Source: JACOMY01 sp046233115 (GTDB taxonomy: Bacteria; Pseudomonadota; Alphaproteobacteria; Kiloniellales; JACOMY01). Taken from it: a stretch of 64,000 nt of DNA. Positions 8,758 through 17,245 of this stretch are shown here, piece after piece (the first letter of the stretch is position 1; the number at the start of each line of letters is the position of its first letter). The stretch lies in assembly GCA_046233115.1 (NCBI GenBank), contig JBJXHM010000011.1, positions 1 through 64,000 on the forward strand. The letters are read 5' to 3'. The position numbers were made by a program, and so were the translations under genes. The notes below the pieces were generated by a model that worked only from the letters and a program-made list of their open reading frames with translations, did not search any database and was not told where the DNA came from.

Positions 8758-9912
8758 ATGAACAGCGTCGACATCCTGGAGCGGCTCGTCGCCTTCCCGA
8801 CGGTGAGCCGCCATCCCAACCGGGACCTGATCGACTTCGTTCGGGAGTTGCTAGCCGGCCAGGGGATCGACTGCGCACTGGTCGAGGAGGAGAGCGGCAC
8901 GCGGGCCAATCTCTACGCCACCATCGGCCCGAAGGACCGGCCGGGCGTCATGCTCTCCGGCCATACCGATGTCGTGCCCGTTGAGGGGCAGGACTGGACC
9001 CTGGAGCCCTTTCGCCTGACCCGGAAGGAGGGCCGGCTCTACGGCCGCGGGACGGCCGACATGAAGGGCTTCGTCGCCTGCGCACTCGCCGCCGCAACCC
9101 GTGCTGCTAAAAGGGACTTGAAAACCCCCCTTCACCTGGCCCTCTCTTACGACGAGGAAATCGGCTGCGTCGGGGTCAGGCGGCTGATCGAGGTTCTGGA
9201 GGGCGCGCCCCACCCGCCGACCTTCTGCATCGTCGGCGAGCCGACCGCGATGGCGGTGGCGACCGGCCACAAGGGCAAGACCGCGCTGCGCGCCATCTGC
9301 ATCGGCCGCGAAGGCCACTCGGCGCTGGCGCCGCTGGCGCTGAACGCCGTGCACCTGGCTGCCGACCTGATCGCCACCATCCGCGCCCAGCAGGACCGCC
9401 TGGCACAGGCGGGTCCGCGCGACGAGGACTACGACGTGCCCTACTCCACGCTCCATGTCGGCACGATCCGCGGCGGCGTCGCGCTCAACATCGTGCCAAA
9501 CCGCTGCGAACTGGAGTTCGAGCTCCGCAACCTCGCCGAAGACGACCCGCAGGCGATCCTGCAGGAGCTGGGGCGCGCCGCCGACGCCATCGTGGCGGAG
9601 GCCAGGCGGGTCGCGCCGGAGGCCGACATCGTGATCGAGACGGTGAATGCCTATCCCGGCCTGGCAACCCCGCCGGACGCGGCGGTGGTCCGCTTCGTGA
9701 AGGGCCTTACCGGTGCCAACCGGACGATGAAGGTCGCCTTCGGCACGGAGGCGGGGCTGTTCAGCGAGCGGCTGGGCCTGCAGGCAGTGGTCTGCGGTCC
9801 CGGCTCGATGGCCCAGGGCCACAAGCCGGACGAATACGTCACCCTCGACCAGATCGAGCGCTGCGACGCGATGCTGGAGGGCCTGCTGGATAGGCTCGAG
9901 ACCGGCCTGTAG
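8758..9912 (+). CDS. argE: Acetylornithine deacetylase-like M20 metallopeptidase
   Basis: A 384-residue member of the M20/ArgE-DapE family, which hydrolyses N2-acetylornithine to ornithine and acetate using two metal ions. Metal and catalytic residues are visible: H69 and D71 in SGHTDVVPV, D101 in GRGTADMKG, and E133-E134 in YDEEIGC. The length matches ArgE (about 380). An ATG with a GAGAGAGG-type site is clear. The gene stands beside catabolic genes (amidase, DUF1028, RidA) rather than arginine-synthesis genes, so deacylation of another N-acyl amino acid is an alternative. The symbol reflects the best family match only. Confidence 0.8.
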   Translation: MNSVDILERLVAFPTVSRHPNRDLIDFVRELLAGQGIDCALVEEESGTRANLYATIGPKDRPGVMLSGHTDVVPVEGQDWTLEPFRLTRKEGRLYGRGTADMKGFVACALAAATRAAKRDLKTPLHLALSYDEEIGCVGVRRLIEVLEGAPHPPTFCIVGEPTAMAVATGHKGKTALRAICIGREGHSALAPLALNAVHLAADLIATIRAQQDRLAQAGPRDEDYDVPYSTLHVGTIRGGVALNIVPNRCELEFELRNLAEDDPQAILQELGRAADAIVAEARRVAPEADIVIETVNAYPGLATPPDAAVVRFVKGLTGANRTMKVAFGTEAGLFSERLGLQAVVCGPGSMAQGHKPDEYVTLDQIERCDAMLEGLLDRLETGL

Positions 9913-10045
9913 CGCAAATCCCGGACAGCCCGACGCACCGGCGACGACCGTTTGCATTATCGATCGAAAAGCTGGAGCATGGCGGCCGAGCGAACGCCTG
10001 ACGGTAACGCTCTGAACAGTCTCGATGAAGGATAGGGTCAAGATC

Positions 10046-11455
10046 ATGGACAGCAAGGATCTGGCGTTTGCCGGTTTGGTGGAGGTGGCTCAGCTCATCC
10101 GGTCTCGCAGCGTCTCCGCAACCGAGGTCACGGAGGCCCTGTTCAGCCGGATCGACGCGGTCGACGCGACCTACGGCGCCTACCTTCACCTCTGCAGTGA
10201 GCACGCCCTGGCGCGTGCGGCGAAGGCCGATGCCGAGATCGCCAAGGGGATCCACAAGGGACCGCTGCACGGTGTCCCGCTCGCCGTGAAGGATCTCTGT
10301 TACACGACCTTCGCGCCGACGACCGCGGGTACGACGATCCACGCCGGATTCACGCCCGACCACGATGCCACGGTGGTCTCGCGCATGCTCACCGCCGGCG
10401 CGGTCATCCTCGGCAAGCTGACCATGACGGAAGGGGCCTACACCAGCCATCATCCCGAGATTCCGTCGCCTCCCAATCCCTGGGGACACGATCTCTGGGT
10501 CGGGTCGTCCTCGACCGGTTCGGGGGTGGCGACCTCGGCCGGGCTCTGCTACGGCTCGCTCGGGTCCGACACCGGCGGCTCGATCCGCTTCCCCTCGGCA
10601 ACCTGCGGCCTGACCGGCATCAAGCCGACCTGGGGGCGGGTCAGCCGCTACGGCGTCTTCGCGCTGGCGGATACCCTGGACCATGTCGGCCCGATGACCC
10701 GCTCGGCCGCGGATTGCGCCGCCATCCTGCAGACGATCGCCGGCTGGGACGCCAACGACCCCACCTCCATCCGCAGCCCGGTTCAGGACTACCTGGGCGA
10801 GGTCGGGAAGAGCATCCGCGACATGCGGATCGGCATCGACCGGGACTATGCCTTCTCCGGCGTGGACGACGAAGTGGTCGAAGCCGTCGAGGCCGCGATC
10901 GCGGTCTTCCGGGAGCTGGGCGCAGACATCGTTGAGGTCAAGTTCCCCAGCTACCGGGACCTGGTCGCCACCTGGATCATGATGTGTGCGGTCGAGACCG
11001 CGGTCGCGCACGAGGAAACCTACCCGGCGCGCGCCAAGGACTATGGGCCGGAACTCGCCCAGTTGATCGACGAGGGCCGCAACACGGCCGGCATGGATGT
11101 CGCCCGCGGCACGCATCTGCGCCGCGCATTCACCGAGTCGCTCGCGACCCTGTTCGGCACCATCGACTGCCTGCTGATACCCACCATGCCGGTGCCGATC
11201 CCGACCCTGACCAAGATGGGCGAGTACGGCGGGGATCCGACGGTGCTGCTCAACATTCTGCGCTTCACCGCCCCCTTCGACTTCTCGGGCAGCCCGACCA
11301 TCACCCTGCCCAACGGCCTCGACCGCCGCGGCCTGCCGCTCAGCATGCAGCTCGTGGCGCCGCGCCTGCGGGAGGACAGCCTGGTTCGCGCCGGCCATGC
11401 CTTCCAGACCATGACCGACTGGCATCGCATGATGCCCAAGGCACTGGCAGCCTAG
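10046..11455 (+). CDS. Amidase (amidase-signature family)
   Basis: A 469-residue amidase-signature enzyme hydrolysing a carboxamide to acid plus ammonia or amine. The Ser-cisSer-Lys triad is visible: K82 in VPLAVKDLCY, S155 in VGSSSTGSG, and S179 in DTGGSIRFPS. I prefer the ATG at 10046 over the one at 10025 because AGGATAGGG lies upstream of the former, while the latter has no ribosome site. Related enzymes include GatA-like and various catabolic amidases. It is not the glutamyl-tRNA amidotransferase subunit, since gatB/C are absent. It converges with the DUF1028-RidA-monooxygenase set and may feed the same pathway. Confidence 0.87.
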   Translation: MDSKDLAFAGLVEVAQLIRSRSVSATEVTEALFSRIDAVDATYGAYLHLCSEHALARAAKADAEIAKGIHKGPLHGVPLAVKDLCYTTFAPTTAGTTIHAGFTPDHDATVVSRMLTAGAVILGKLTMTEGAYTSHHPEIPSPPNPWGHDLWVGSSSTGSGVATSAGLCYGSLGSDTGGSIRFPSATCGLTGIKPTWGRVSRYGVFALADTLDHVGPMTRSAADCAAILQTIAGWDANDPTSIRSPVQDYLGEVGKSIRDMRIGIDRDYAFSGVDDEVVEAVEAAIAVFRELGADIVEVKFPSYRDLVATWIMMCAVETAVAHEETYPARAKDYGPELAQLIDEGRNTAGMDVARGTHLRRAFTESLATLFGTIDCLLIPTMPVPIPTLTKMGEYGGDPTVLLNILRFTAPFDFSGSPTITLPNGLDRRGLPLSMQLVAPRLREDSLVRAGHAFQTMTDWHRMMPKALAA

Positions 11456-11465
11456 TCGGCCCGCT

Positions 11466-12140
11466 CTACTCGTCGCCCGGCACGCCGTAGCTGGGGGCGT
11501 CGGTGGGGTCGAGGGCGCGCTGGACATAGGCCTCGAGCTGCGGTTTGTAGAGATCCCAGAGCGCCGCCAGCTGCTTGATCGGGCAGCCCTCGGTCCAGTC
11601 GACACGCAGGTCGGCCACCGGCCAGGGAACGGTATCGACCAGCTTGAGGCCGGCCGAATGCACCGGCCCCGCCTCGCCACCGGCGACCAGCGCGGCGCGC
11701 ATCACCGCGATCAGCCGGTCGCCGAGATGGCCGGAAGAGGCGAGGAAGGCATCGACCATCGCCTGGGGCACTGTTGCGGAAGCCAGCAGGTTGCCGCCGC
11801 AGGCGACGTTCTCGGCCTTGGCCTCCGCCCAGGTGCCGAGCGACCTGGGGCCGGAGTGGATCGCGGTGCGCCCCTCGGCATCGACGGCAGTGACCTGGCG
11901 GAAGGCGCTGTGGGTGCCGGTCCTGCGCAGGATCTCGACCGCCTCGGGCGCGCTGGCGCCCAGTGCCATCAGCTCCAGCCCGCGCGGGCCCAGGGTCGGG
12001 TCGGTCACGTTCTGGCTGGCCACCGCACCGACGCCGGCCTGCGCATAGGTGCAGCGCGCGGCGACTGCGGGCGAAGAAGAGGAGACCGCGACGCCGAACA
12101 TGCCGGTCTCGCTACAGCGGGCGACGATCGAGAAGGTCAT
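11466..12140 (-). CDS. DUF1028 family protein (Ntn-hydrolase-like)
   Basis: A 224-residue protein matching DUF1028. The N-terminus is MTFSIVARCSETGMFGVAVSS, with downstream QNVTDPTLGPRGLELMALG and a C-terminal half rich in conserved tryptophan and glutamate (VDWTEGCPIKQL). The family is predicted to have an N-terminal-nucleophile hydrolase fold, but no activity is established to my knowledge. It is separated by only four bases from the RidA gene upstream, so the two are surely co-transcribed. A hydrolytic step on an amide or imine-derived product is a guess from context. Confidence 0.85.
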   Translation of the reverse strand: MTFSIVARCSETGMFGVAVSSSSPAVAARCTYAQAGVGAVASQNVTDPTLGPRGLELMALGASAPEAVEILRRTGTHSAFRQVTAVDAEGRTAIHSGPRSLGTWAEAKAENVACGGNLLASATVPQAMVDAFLASSGHLGDRLIAVMRAALVAGGEAGPVHSAGLKLVDTVPWPVADLRVDWTEGCPIKQLAALWDLYKPQLEAYVQRALDPTDAPSYGVPGDE

Positions 12141-12144
12141 GGGC

Positions 12145-12567
12145 TCAGTCCTCGTCCGGGATCACCGCGGTGCCGTCGATCTCCACCAGCCACTCCGGGC
12201 GGGCCAAGGCCTGGACCACCAGCCCGGTGGAGACGGGATGCACGCCCTTGATGTACTCGCCCATGGTCCGATAAACCGCCTCCCTGTGACGAACGTCGGT
12301 CAGGTAGACCACGACCTTGACCAGGTGTTCCATCCGGCCGCCGCACTCCTCGATGAGCTGGCGGATGTTCTGCATCACCTTGTGGGTTTGCTCGACCGGG
12401 TCGTGGCTGTCGATGTTCTTGGCATCGTCCAGGTTCTGCGGGCACTGGCCGCGCAGATAGACCGTCTTGCCGCCGCGGGTGACCACGGCCTGGCAGAGGT
12501 CATTGTCGAGATTCTGCTCCGGGTAGGTGTCCTTGGTGTTGAACTTGCGAATGCGCTCATGCGCCAT
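12145..12567 (-). CDS. RidA family (YjgF/YER057c/UK114) protein
   Basis: A 140-residue RidA-superfamily protein. RidA enzymes hydrolyse reactive enamine/imine intermediates released by PLP enzymes or oxidases. Visible motifs are YLRGQCPQNL near residue 37, TDVRHREAV in the middle and LARPEWLVEIDGTAVI near the C-terminus, where the family's carboxylate-binding arginine would lie. It is longer at the N-terminus than archetypal RidA (about 128), pointing to a catabolic Rid subfamily. It lies in a tight pair with DUF1028 and downstream of the flavin monooxygenase, so it may clear an imine formed by that oxidation. Confidence 0.87.
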   Translation of the reverse strand: MAHERIRKFNTKDTYPEQNLDNDLCQAVVTRGGKTVYLRGQCPQNLDDAKNIDSHDPVEQTHKVMQNIRQLIEECGGRMEHLVKVVVYLTDVRHREAVYRTMGEYIKGVHPVSTGLVVQALARPEWLVEIDGTAVIPDED

Positions 12568-12610
12568 GGGCTGGTTCCTTCCGTCCTCTGCTGCCTGTCG
12601 TCCGAAGCCG

Positions 12611-12671
12611 TGCTCGCTCTAGCGCCGAATTAAGACGACAAATCGTTTCGATTTGACGTCATCCCGCTCTA
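12611..12671. repeat. Palindromic dispersed repeat, copy A (TAGAGC type 1)
   Basis: Read on the minus strand, it starts TAGAGCGGGATGACGTCAAA and runs into CGAAACGATTTGTCGTC. The inner part is a near-palindrome around ATCGAAACGAT. It matches copy B1 at 21436-21487 with few differences. Its terminal TAG is the stop codon of the monooxygenase gene (12669-12671). It lies between RidA and the monooxygenase. Confidence 0.75.
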
Positions 12672-13943
12672 GGCGCCCGCGATGATGCGTTCGGCGGTGC
12701 CGTGATAGGTCTGGTAGTTGCGCATGGTCGCGATGTGGTCGGCGATGTACCTGGCGTCGTGCCAGACTCCCCAGATGAACGAGGAGCCACGCCTGGAGAG
12801 CCAGGGCAGGCCCAGGAAGTAGATGCCGAGCTCCGCGGTCACGCCGCGCAGGTGTTTCGGCCGCCCGTCCGGCTCGAACACGTCGAGTTTCAGCCAGCCG
12901 AAGTCGGGCTTGTAGCCGGTGGCCCAGATGATGGTCGTCACCCCCGCCGCTTTCAGGTCGAGCGCGCGCAGCGGCTGCGTCACGCAGTCCGGATCGGGGG
13001 CGATGACGTGCGCTTCCGGCTCTTCGGGCAGGTCCAGGCCGTTGCGCTCGATGTAGGCATCGGCCTCGCGCAGCAGCGACAGGTAGTTCGCGTCCCCCGC
13101 CGCGATGTTGCGGGCGAGATCCGGGGCAAAGCGCATCACGCCGTCGGCGAAGCCTTCGGTCATGCCGACCAGGGTGATGCCGCGCGCCGCCAGGTCGCGG
13201 AAGTCGACCGTGTAGCCGCCGCGCGCACCGCTGACCGAGATGGTCACGTGCTCGGCCGCCGGATCGACCGTCGTCGCATCCCACTTACCCAGCACGCCCA
13301 GCCACCAGCAGTAGTCGCGCTGGCGATAGCTGCGCGGTGGGCGGTGGTGCGGCCCGACCGAGAGCGTGACCGAGCGCCCCGCCTGGCGCAGTTCCTCGGC
13401 GATCTGCACGCCGGAGGACCCGGCGCCGACCACCAGCACCGCCCCCGCCGCGAGCTGGTCGGGATTGTGATAGTCGACCGAGTGAATCTGCGTCACGCCC
13501 TCGGCCTCGGCCACGATCGGCGGAATGACCGGGGTATGGAAGGGCCCGGTGGCGGCGACGACGTTCTCTGCCTCGATGGCGCCCTCGGAAGTCTCCACCA
13601 GGAAGCCCGCCTTGCCTGGGTTCTTCACGACGCTGGTGACCGCGACCCCGGTGCGCAGCGGCGCGCCGATCAACTTCGCATAGGCCACCAGGTAATCGGC
13701 GACGGCCTCCTTGCCGGCGAAGGCGTCGGGGTGAAGATTGGCGAATTCCATGCCGGGAAAGCGGTCGTGCCAGGCAGGCCCATTCGCCACCAGCGAGTCC
13801 CAGCGCCGGGTCCGCCAGCTCTCGGCGATACGCGCCCGCTCCAGAACCAGGTGCTCGATGCCGCACTTACCCAGGTGCTCGCTCATCGCGATCCCGGCCT
13901 GACCGCCGCCGACGACCAGCGTGTTCACTCTCTCAACTGCCAT
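12669..13943 (-). CDS. Flavin-dependent monooxygenase / NAD(P)-binding oxidoreductase (CzcO-like)
   Basis: A 424-residue two-dinucleotide-domain flavoprotein. The FAD motif VVGGGQAGIAMSEHL is near residue 10, the NADPH motif VVGAGSSGVQIAEEL near residue 165, and the late motif ATGYKPDFGWL closes the FAD site. These fit the group B/CzcO-type FMO and N-hydroxylating families, which insert oxygen at N, S or carbonyl centres using NADPH. I choose the ATG at 13943 because GGAGGAAGG lies 9 bases upstream. The stop codon is supplied by repeat A. Gene order suggests it leads an operon with RidA and DUF1028. Substrate unknown. Confidence 0.84.
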   Translation of the reverse strand: MAVERVNTLVVGGGQAGIAMSEHLGKCGIEHLVLERARIAESWRTRRWDSLVANGPAWHDRFPGMEFANLHPDAFAGKEAVADYLVAYAKLIGAPLRTGVAVTSVVKNPGKAGFLVETSEGAIEAENVVAATGPFHTPVIPPIVAEAEGVTQIHSVDYHNPDQLAAGAVLVVGAGSSGVQIAEELRQAGRSVTLSVGPHHRPPRSYRQRDYCWWLGVLGKWDATTVDPAAEHVTISVSGARGGYTVDFRDLAARGITLVGMTEGFADGVMRFAPDLARNIAAGDANYLSLLREADAYIERNGLDLPEEPEAHVIAPDPDCVTQPLRALDLKAAGVTTIIWATGYKPDFGWLKLDVFEPDGRPKHLRGVTAELGIYFLGLPWLSRRGSSFIWGVWHDARYIADHIATMRNYQTYHGTAERIIAGA

Positions 13944-14253
13944 CTCTAGGTCCTTCCTCCGGCATCCGGGCGGGATCCTACAGCGGCGCCGCGCGCTTGG
14001 CATCAACGCAGAGTGCGGCTTTCGAGGAGGCTCCCGCAGAGCGGCTCTTGGCGTCTACCCGGTCGCCGGCGCCGCTGACGAACGACTGGGAGCACTGGCG
14101 GCCGCCAGCCGATAGTCAGCAGCCCGTACCTGAGGCGAATCGACATCGTCCCGTCTCAGCGCCGATAGAGGCGGCTTCGTGCGCTTTCACCAGTTCTGGG
14201 ACGAGTATCTTATAGCTTACCGTGCAAAGCTGCCGAGAGGAGGGGGAGAGGAG
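13944..14253. other. Intergenic region, nothing recognised
   Basis: 310 bases between divergent genes (monooxygenase and secreted protein). GC-rich at the left and slightly AT-richer near 14200. No conserved ORF, RNA gene or terminator was recognised. Promoters for both flanking genes probably lie here. Confidence 0.4.
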
Positions 14254-14748
14254 ATGGCAAGCGGCAGCACGGCAGTCGGCAGGAACGTGGCGATGGCGTC
14301 GCGATGGCGAGCACCCCTATTGGGCTGCGCTCTCGGTGCGGTGATTGTCGCGGGAAGCGCGGCAAAGGCCGGAGCCGCGGACTTCGATCGCCGGTTTGAC
14401 GAAGCCGTCATCTCCACGGTGGAGGAGGATGACGGCGCGGACCTGTTTGACAGCAGTAGCGAGATTTTCGGGTTTCTCCTGCTGGACGTTGATAGGACTG
14501 CGCGCACCGGCGTCATGCGCGGCAATGCAGGTCGGTCCGACGTGACGCTAGTCGAGTCCTGGGACGGCGATTTGACGTTCATCGAGGTGACCCCGGCCGG
14601 GAACGTGACAGTGACAACCATCTTCAGCCTGCGAGCGGGTGCGAAGCCGCGCGAGCATTACGCAGTCCATTCTCGGCACCTGGGTATGGGTACGAGCCAT
14701 GCCATGTTTTCCCAGAACGCTGGGCACTGCACCGAGTTGCCGGATTGA
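14254..14748 (+). CDS. Secreted protein of unknown function
   Basis: A 164-residue protein with a clear Sec signal peptide: basic start, hydrophobic core APLLGCALGAVIVAG and a probable cleavage after AKAGA (around residue 42). The mature part is acidic and beta-rich. A cysteine near the C-terminus (AGHCTELPD) is unpaired in the mature protein. The ATG at 14254 follows an excellent ribosome site (gaggagggggagaggag). The family is not recognised. It is followed by AT-rich DNA and the second RTX gene. Confidence 0.6.
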   Translation: MASGSTAVGRNVAMASRWRAPLLGCALGAVIVAGSAAKAGAADFDRRFDEAVISTVEEDDGADLFDSSSEIFGFLLLDVDRTARTGVMRGNAGRSDVTLVESWDGDLTFIEVTPAGNVTVTTIFSLRAGAKPREHYAVHSRHLGMGTSHAMFSQNAGHCTELPD

Positions 14749-15034
14749 GGCGCACCACAAAGGTCGACGCGTATAGAAGTGCAGGAAATTGACAGTGATA
14801 TTGATCACAACCCATTCGACACAGTAATGATAAACGAGCAGAAAGATATCCCTCACCTCCTGTAATTCCCCTTCCCTCTTGCATTATACTGGAATATTAA
14901 AAATACTATTGATTATCAATTTTCTTGTCCAATCGCGATGGCGCTTCGGATATTTGAGGTGTTCTGAATTCTTGCGCCAATAGGAGACAGTTTATTGTAC
15001 GTTCTTAAGCAGTAAAATGTGAAGTCGAGCACAG
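14749..15034. other. AT-rich intergenic region before the second RTX locus
   Basis: Clearly AT-rich relative to the genome, with runs such as ggaatattaaaaatactatt at about 14891-14910, and a TTGATTATCAA palindrome near 14909. It probably holds promoter and regulatory sites for the RTX locus. No convincing -35/-10 pair with ideal spacing was found. No RNA gene seen. Confidence 0.5.
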
Positions 15035-15127
15035 ATGCACAAGGTCGGCAGCAAGAACGTCGGCAGACGCAAGGGCGCACCAAACAAGGCCGCACTCAAG
15101 CGGACAGCAGGGGCCGTGAGTTCTTGA
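15035..15127 (+). CDS. Tiny basic GGRRK-type ORF, phage-like remnant (copy 1)
   Basis: Thirty codons: MHKVGSKNVGRRKGAPNK followed by AALKRTAGAVSS. The core GSKxxGRRKGxPNK resembles the N-termini of small phage or mobile-element proteins of the terminase-small-subunit / 'GGRKKGTPNK' type. It has no good ribosome site and ends early, so it may be a remnant. A related ORF lies on the other side of the RTX gene at 16750. Confidence 0.35.
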   Translation: MHKVGSKNVGRRKGAPNKAALKRTAGAVSS

Positions 15128-15190
15128 GATGTAGGGGGGCATATGAGACGCTATTGGCAATTGCTATCCGTTGCGCAAGGAACTTGAGAG

Positions 15191-16693
15191 ATGGCTGTCA
15201 TCACGGGCACCGACTTGGACGATGCGCTCACCGGAACAGATCAGATCGATCAGATCTACGGTCTGGACGGCCGCGACACGATCTATGGACTGAGCGGAGA
15301 CGACAGCCTGTTCGGGGGCAGCGCAGTCTTTGGCCCCGACAAGCTCTATGGATTGAGTGGGGACGACAGCCTGATCGGGGGCAGCGGGCTCGACTACCTC
15401 TTCGGCGGCGACGGCGACGACAGCCTCTATGCCGGCGATGGAAGCGACAACCAAGGCTTCGGTGGGTCCGGCAATGACCTCGTCTTCGGCGGCGCCGGAC
15501 GCGATCAAGAGTTTCTTGGCGGCAGCGGCAGCGATGTCCTGTTCGGCGGTGATGAGCGGGACGGATGGTTCTATGGAGGTAACTTCAGCGGTACCGATCT
15601 TGCAAACACGCTCTATGGTGATGACGGCGACGACTTCACGTTCGTCGGAGGCCATGGTCCGGATACTCTCTTCGGCGGCAGTGGGAGCGATGCCGCCTTC
15701 CGCGGCGGAGCGGGTGACGACTTGCTCTTCGCCGACAGCGGCACAGATGGCGGCTTTGACGGAGGCAGCGGTAGCGATCTCATCTATGGCGGAGACGGTG
15801 GGGATATCGGCTTCGAAGGTGGTTCCGGCGCAGACAGGCTCTTCGGCGGCGAGGGATCTGACGCCAGCCTTTCCGGAGGTGACCAAGACGACACCGTCTA
15901 TGGCGGCAGCGGGAACGATGTCGCTGTGGAAGGGGGGGACGGTGCCGATCTTCTTTTCGGTGGAAGCGGGCGCGATTTTGCCATGGACGGCTCCTCCGGC
16001 GACGACACGATTTTCGCGGGTGAGGGAGATGATGCTGGCCAAACGGGCCGAGGGGGTGCGGATAGTCTCTTCGGCGATGGCGGCAACGACTACCGGTTCT
16101 TCGGCGGCAGCGGAGACGACCGTCTCTTTGGTGATGCCGGTGATGACTTCAGCTTCTTTGGCGGTAGCGCCTCCGACAGGCTTTACGGGGGCAGCGGCAG
16201 AGATCGCCTTATCCGCGGCAGCAGCGGCCTCGACAGCTTGTTCGGCGGCAGTGGGGCAGACACCGGACTGTCGGGCGGCTTCGACAGGGACTATGTCGCT
16301 GGCGGCGCCGGAGCAGATGTCCGTCTTTTCGGCGCAGCCAACAGTGACAAGATCTTCGGGGGAGCGGGCGACGACTCGTTCCTGTTCGGTGGGTGGGGGC
16401 ACGACACGATCAATGCTGGCCGCGGGAATGACGCGTATCTCTATGGTGCGAGCGGCAACGACGTCGTGAGGGGGGGGCGCGGAAACGATGCCTTTCTCTA
16501 CGGTGGTTTCGGGATCGATCACGTCTTCGGCGGCAGTGGCAGGGACACCTTGAACGTGGCCAGCCAGGGCGAATTGCAGGCGGGCGATCTCTTCGATGGT
16601 GGCGCTGGTGTCGATACACTCATGCTGGCGACCGGCGTCAGCCTGCCTGCGGGTGTGACGCTGACCAGTATCGAGTTCGTCATCTACGGCTAG
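15191..16693 (+). CDS. RTX-repeat protein, single module
   Basis: A 500-residue protein built of RTX repeats and closely related in design to the one at 3906. It has the N-terminal cap GTDLDDALTGTDQIDQIYG, then a long array alternating 9- and 10-residue repeats (e.g. LLFGGSGRD then FAMDGSSGDD). The C-terminal cap holds SQGELQAGDLFDGG and LTSIEFVIYG. There is no N-terminal signal and no enzymatic domain. Extracellular Ca2+-dependent folding after type I secretion is inferred. GC content is near the genome's. It is bracketed by two small GGRRK-type ORFs, and tRNA-Arg lies 300 bases downstream. Confidence 0.87.
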   Translation: MAVITGTDLDDALTGTDQIDQIYGLDGRDTIYGLSGDDSLFGGSAVFGPDKLYGLSGDDSLIGGSGLDYLFGGDGDDSLYAGDGSDNQGFGGSGNDLVFGGAGRDQEFLGGSGSDVLFGGDERDGWFYGGNFSGTDLANTLYGDDGDDFTFVGGHGPDTLFGGSGSDAAFRGGAGDDLLFADSGTDGGFDGGSGSDLIYGGDGGDIGFEGGSGADRLFGGEGSDASLSGGDQDDTVYGGSGNDVAVEGGDGADLLFGGSGRDFAMDGSSGDDTIFAGEGDDAGQTGRGGADSLFGDGGNDYRFFGGSGDDRLFGDAGDDFSFFGGSASDRLYGGSGRDRLIRGSSGLDSLFGGSGADTGLSGGFDRDYVAGGAGADVRLFGAANSDKIFGGAGDDSFLFGGWGHDTINAGRGNDAYLYGASGNDVVRGGRGNDAFLYGGFGIDHVFGGSGRDTLNVASQGELQAGDLFDGGAGVDTLMLATGVSLPAGVTLTSIEFVIYG

Positions 16694-16749
16694 CGAGCGA
16701 GCCAGCGAAAGCAGTTGCCGAGACAAGGGGAAATCGAGGCAGCACGAGC

Positions 16750-16899
16750 ATGGCCTACAAGGACGGCAGCAAGAGCGGTGGCAGGCGCAAGGTCACTCCG
16801 AACAGGACCACGGCGGCGGTCAGGGAACTGGCTGGCAACTTCACGGCCGAGCCGGTGGAGTATGTTTTCACCTGGGACGGTGGCGACGGGCACGCATGA
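16750..16899 (+). CDS. Small GGRRK-motif protein, phage-like (copy 2)
   Basis: Forty-nine residues starting MAYKDGSKSGGRRKVTPNRT, then AAVRELAGNFTAEPVEYV and an acidic end. The beginning matches the family of small phage/terminase-associated proteins with K-GGRKKGTPNK at the N-terminus. Here the protein is shorter than those, and the acidic tail is unusual. It is a homologue of the 30-codon ORF at 15035. Lying between an RTX gene and a tRNA, it hints at past mobile-element activity. Confidence 0.45.
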   Translation: MAYKDGSKSGGRRKVTPNRTTAAVRELAGNFTAEPVEYVFTWDGGDGHA

Positions 16900-17001
16900 T
16901 GGGCCGCACCGCGGTCGCGACCAAACAGCTCCGCGTGCATGCTATGTGATTGCTACGCACCCCATCGGGGCGCGCTATCATGCGTAATCAATTGATATCA
17001 T

Positions 17002-17078
17002 TGGTGTCCCCGACAGGATTCGAACCTGTGACCTACAGCTTAGGAGGCTGTCGCTCTATCCTGCTGAGCTACGGGGAC
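17002..17078 (-). tRNA. tRNA-Arg (anticodon CCT)
   Basis: The reverse complement folds as a standard tRNA. The acceptor stem is GTCCCCG/CGGGGAC, the D-arm GCTCAGCAGGATAGAGC, the anticodon stem ACAGC/GCTGT with loop CTCCTAA (anticodon CCT, reading AGG), and the T-arm contains GGTTCGAATCC. The discriminator A and an encoded CCA end the gene. AGG is a rare codon in such GC-rich genomes. tRNA genes are frequent integration sites, but no duplicate of the 3' end was seen in the window. Confidence 0.96.
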
Positions 17079-17245
17079 AACCTGGCGGGGTACATAGCAG
17101 CTTTCGGACCTGCGGTCACCATGACACAGCCGCCCAATTTCGCACCGCCGCCAACCGATCCGCCGACAGAATATACGTGAAAGGCCTGAAGATATCTGCT
17201 GTTATGCGGCCAACGGCGGAACGAGCAACGGCAGAATGAGGGGTC

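Noticed and set aside
3906..16693. RTX genes as haemolysins or pore-forming toxins
   Set aside because: No hydrophobic pore domain, acylation site context, or hlyC/B/D genes are present; the proteins are repeats and caps only.
17002..17078. tRNA-Arg as an att site of an integrated island
   Set aside because: No integrase and no second copy of the tRNA 3' end were found within the window.
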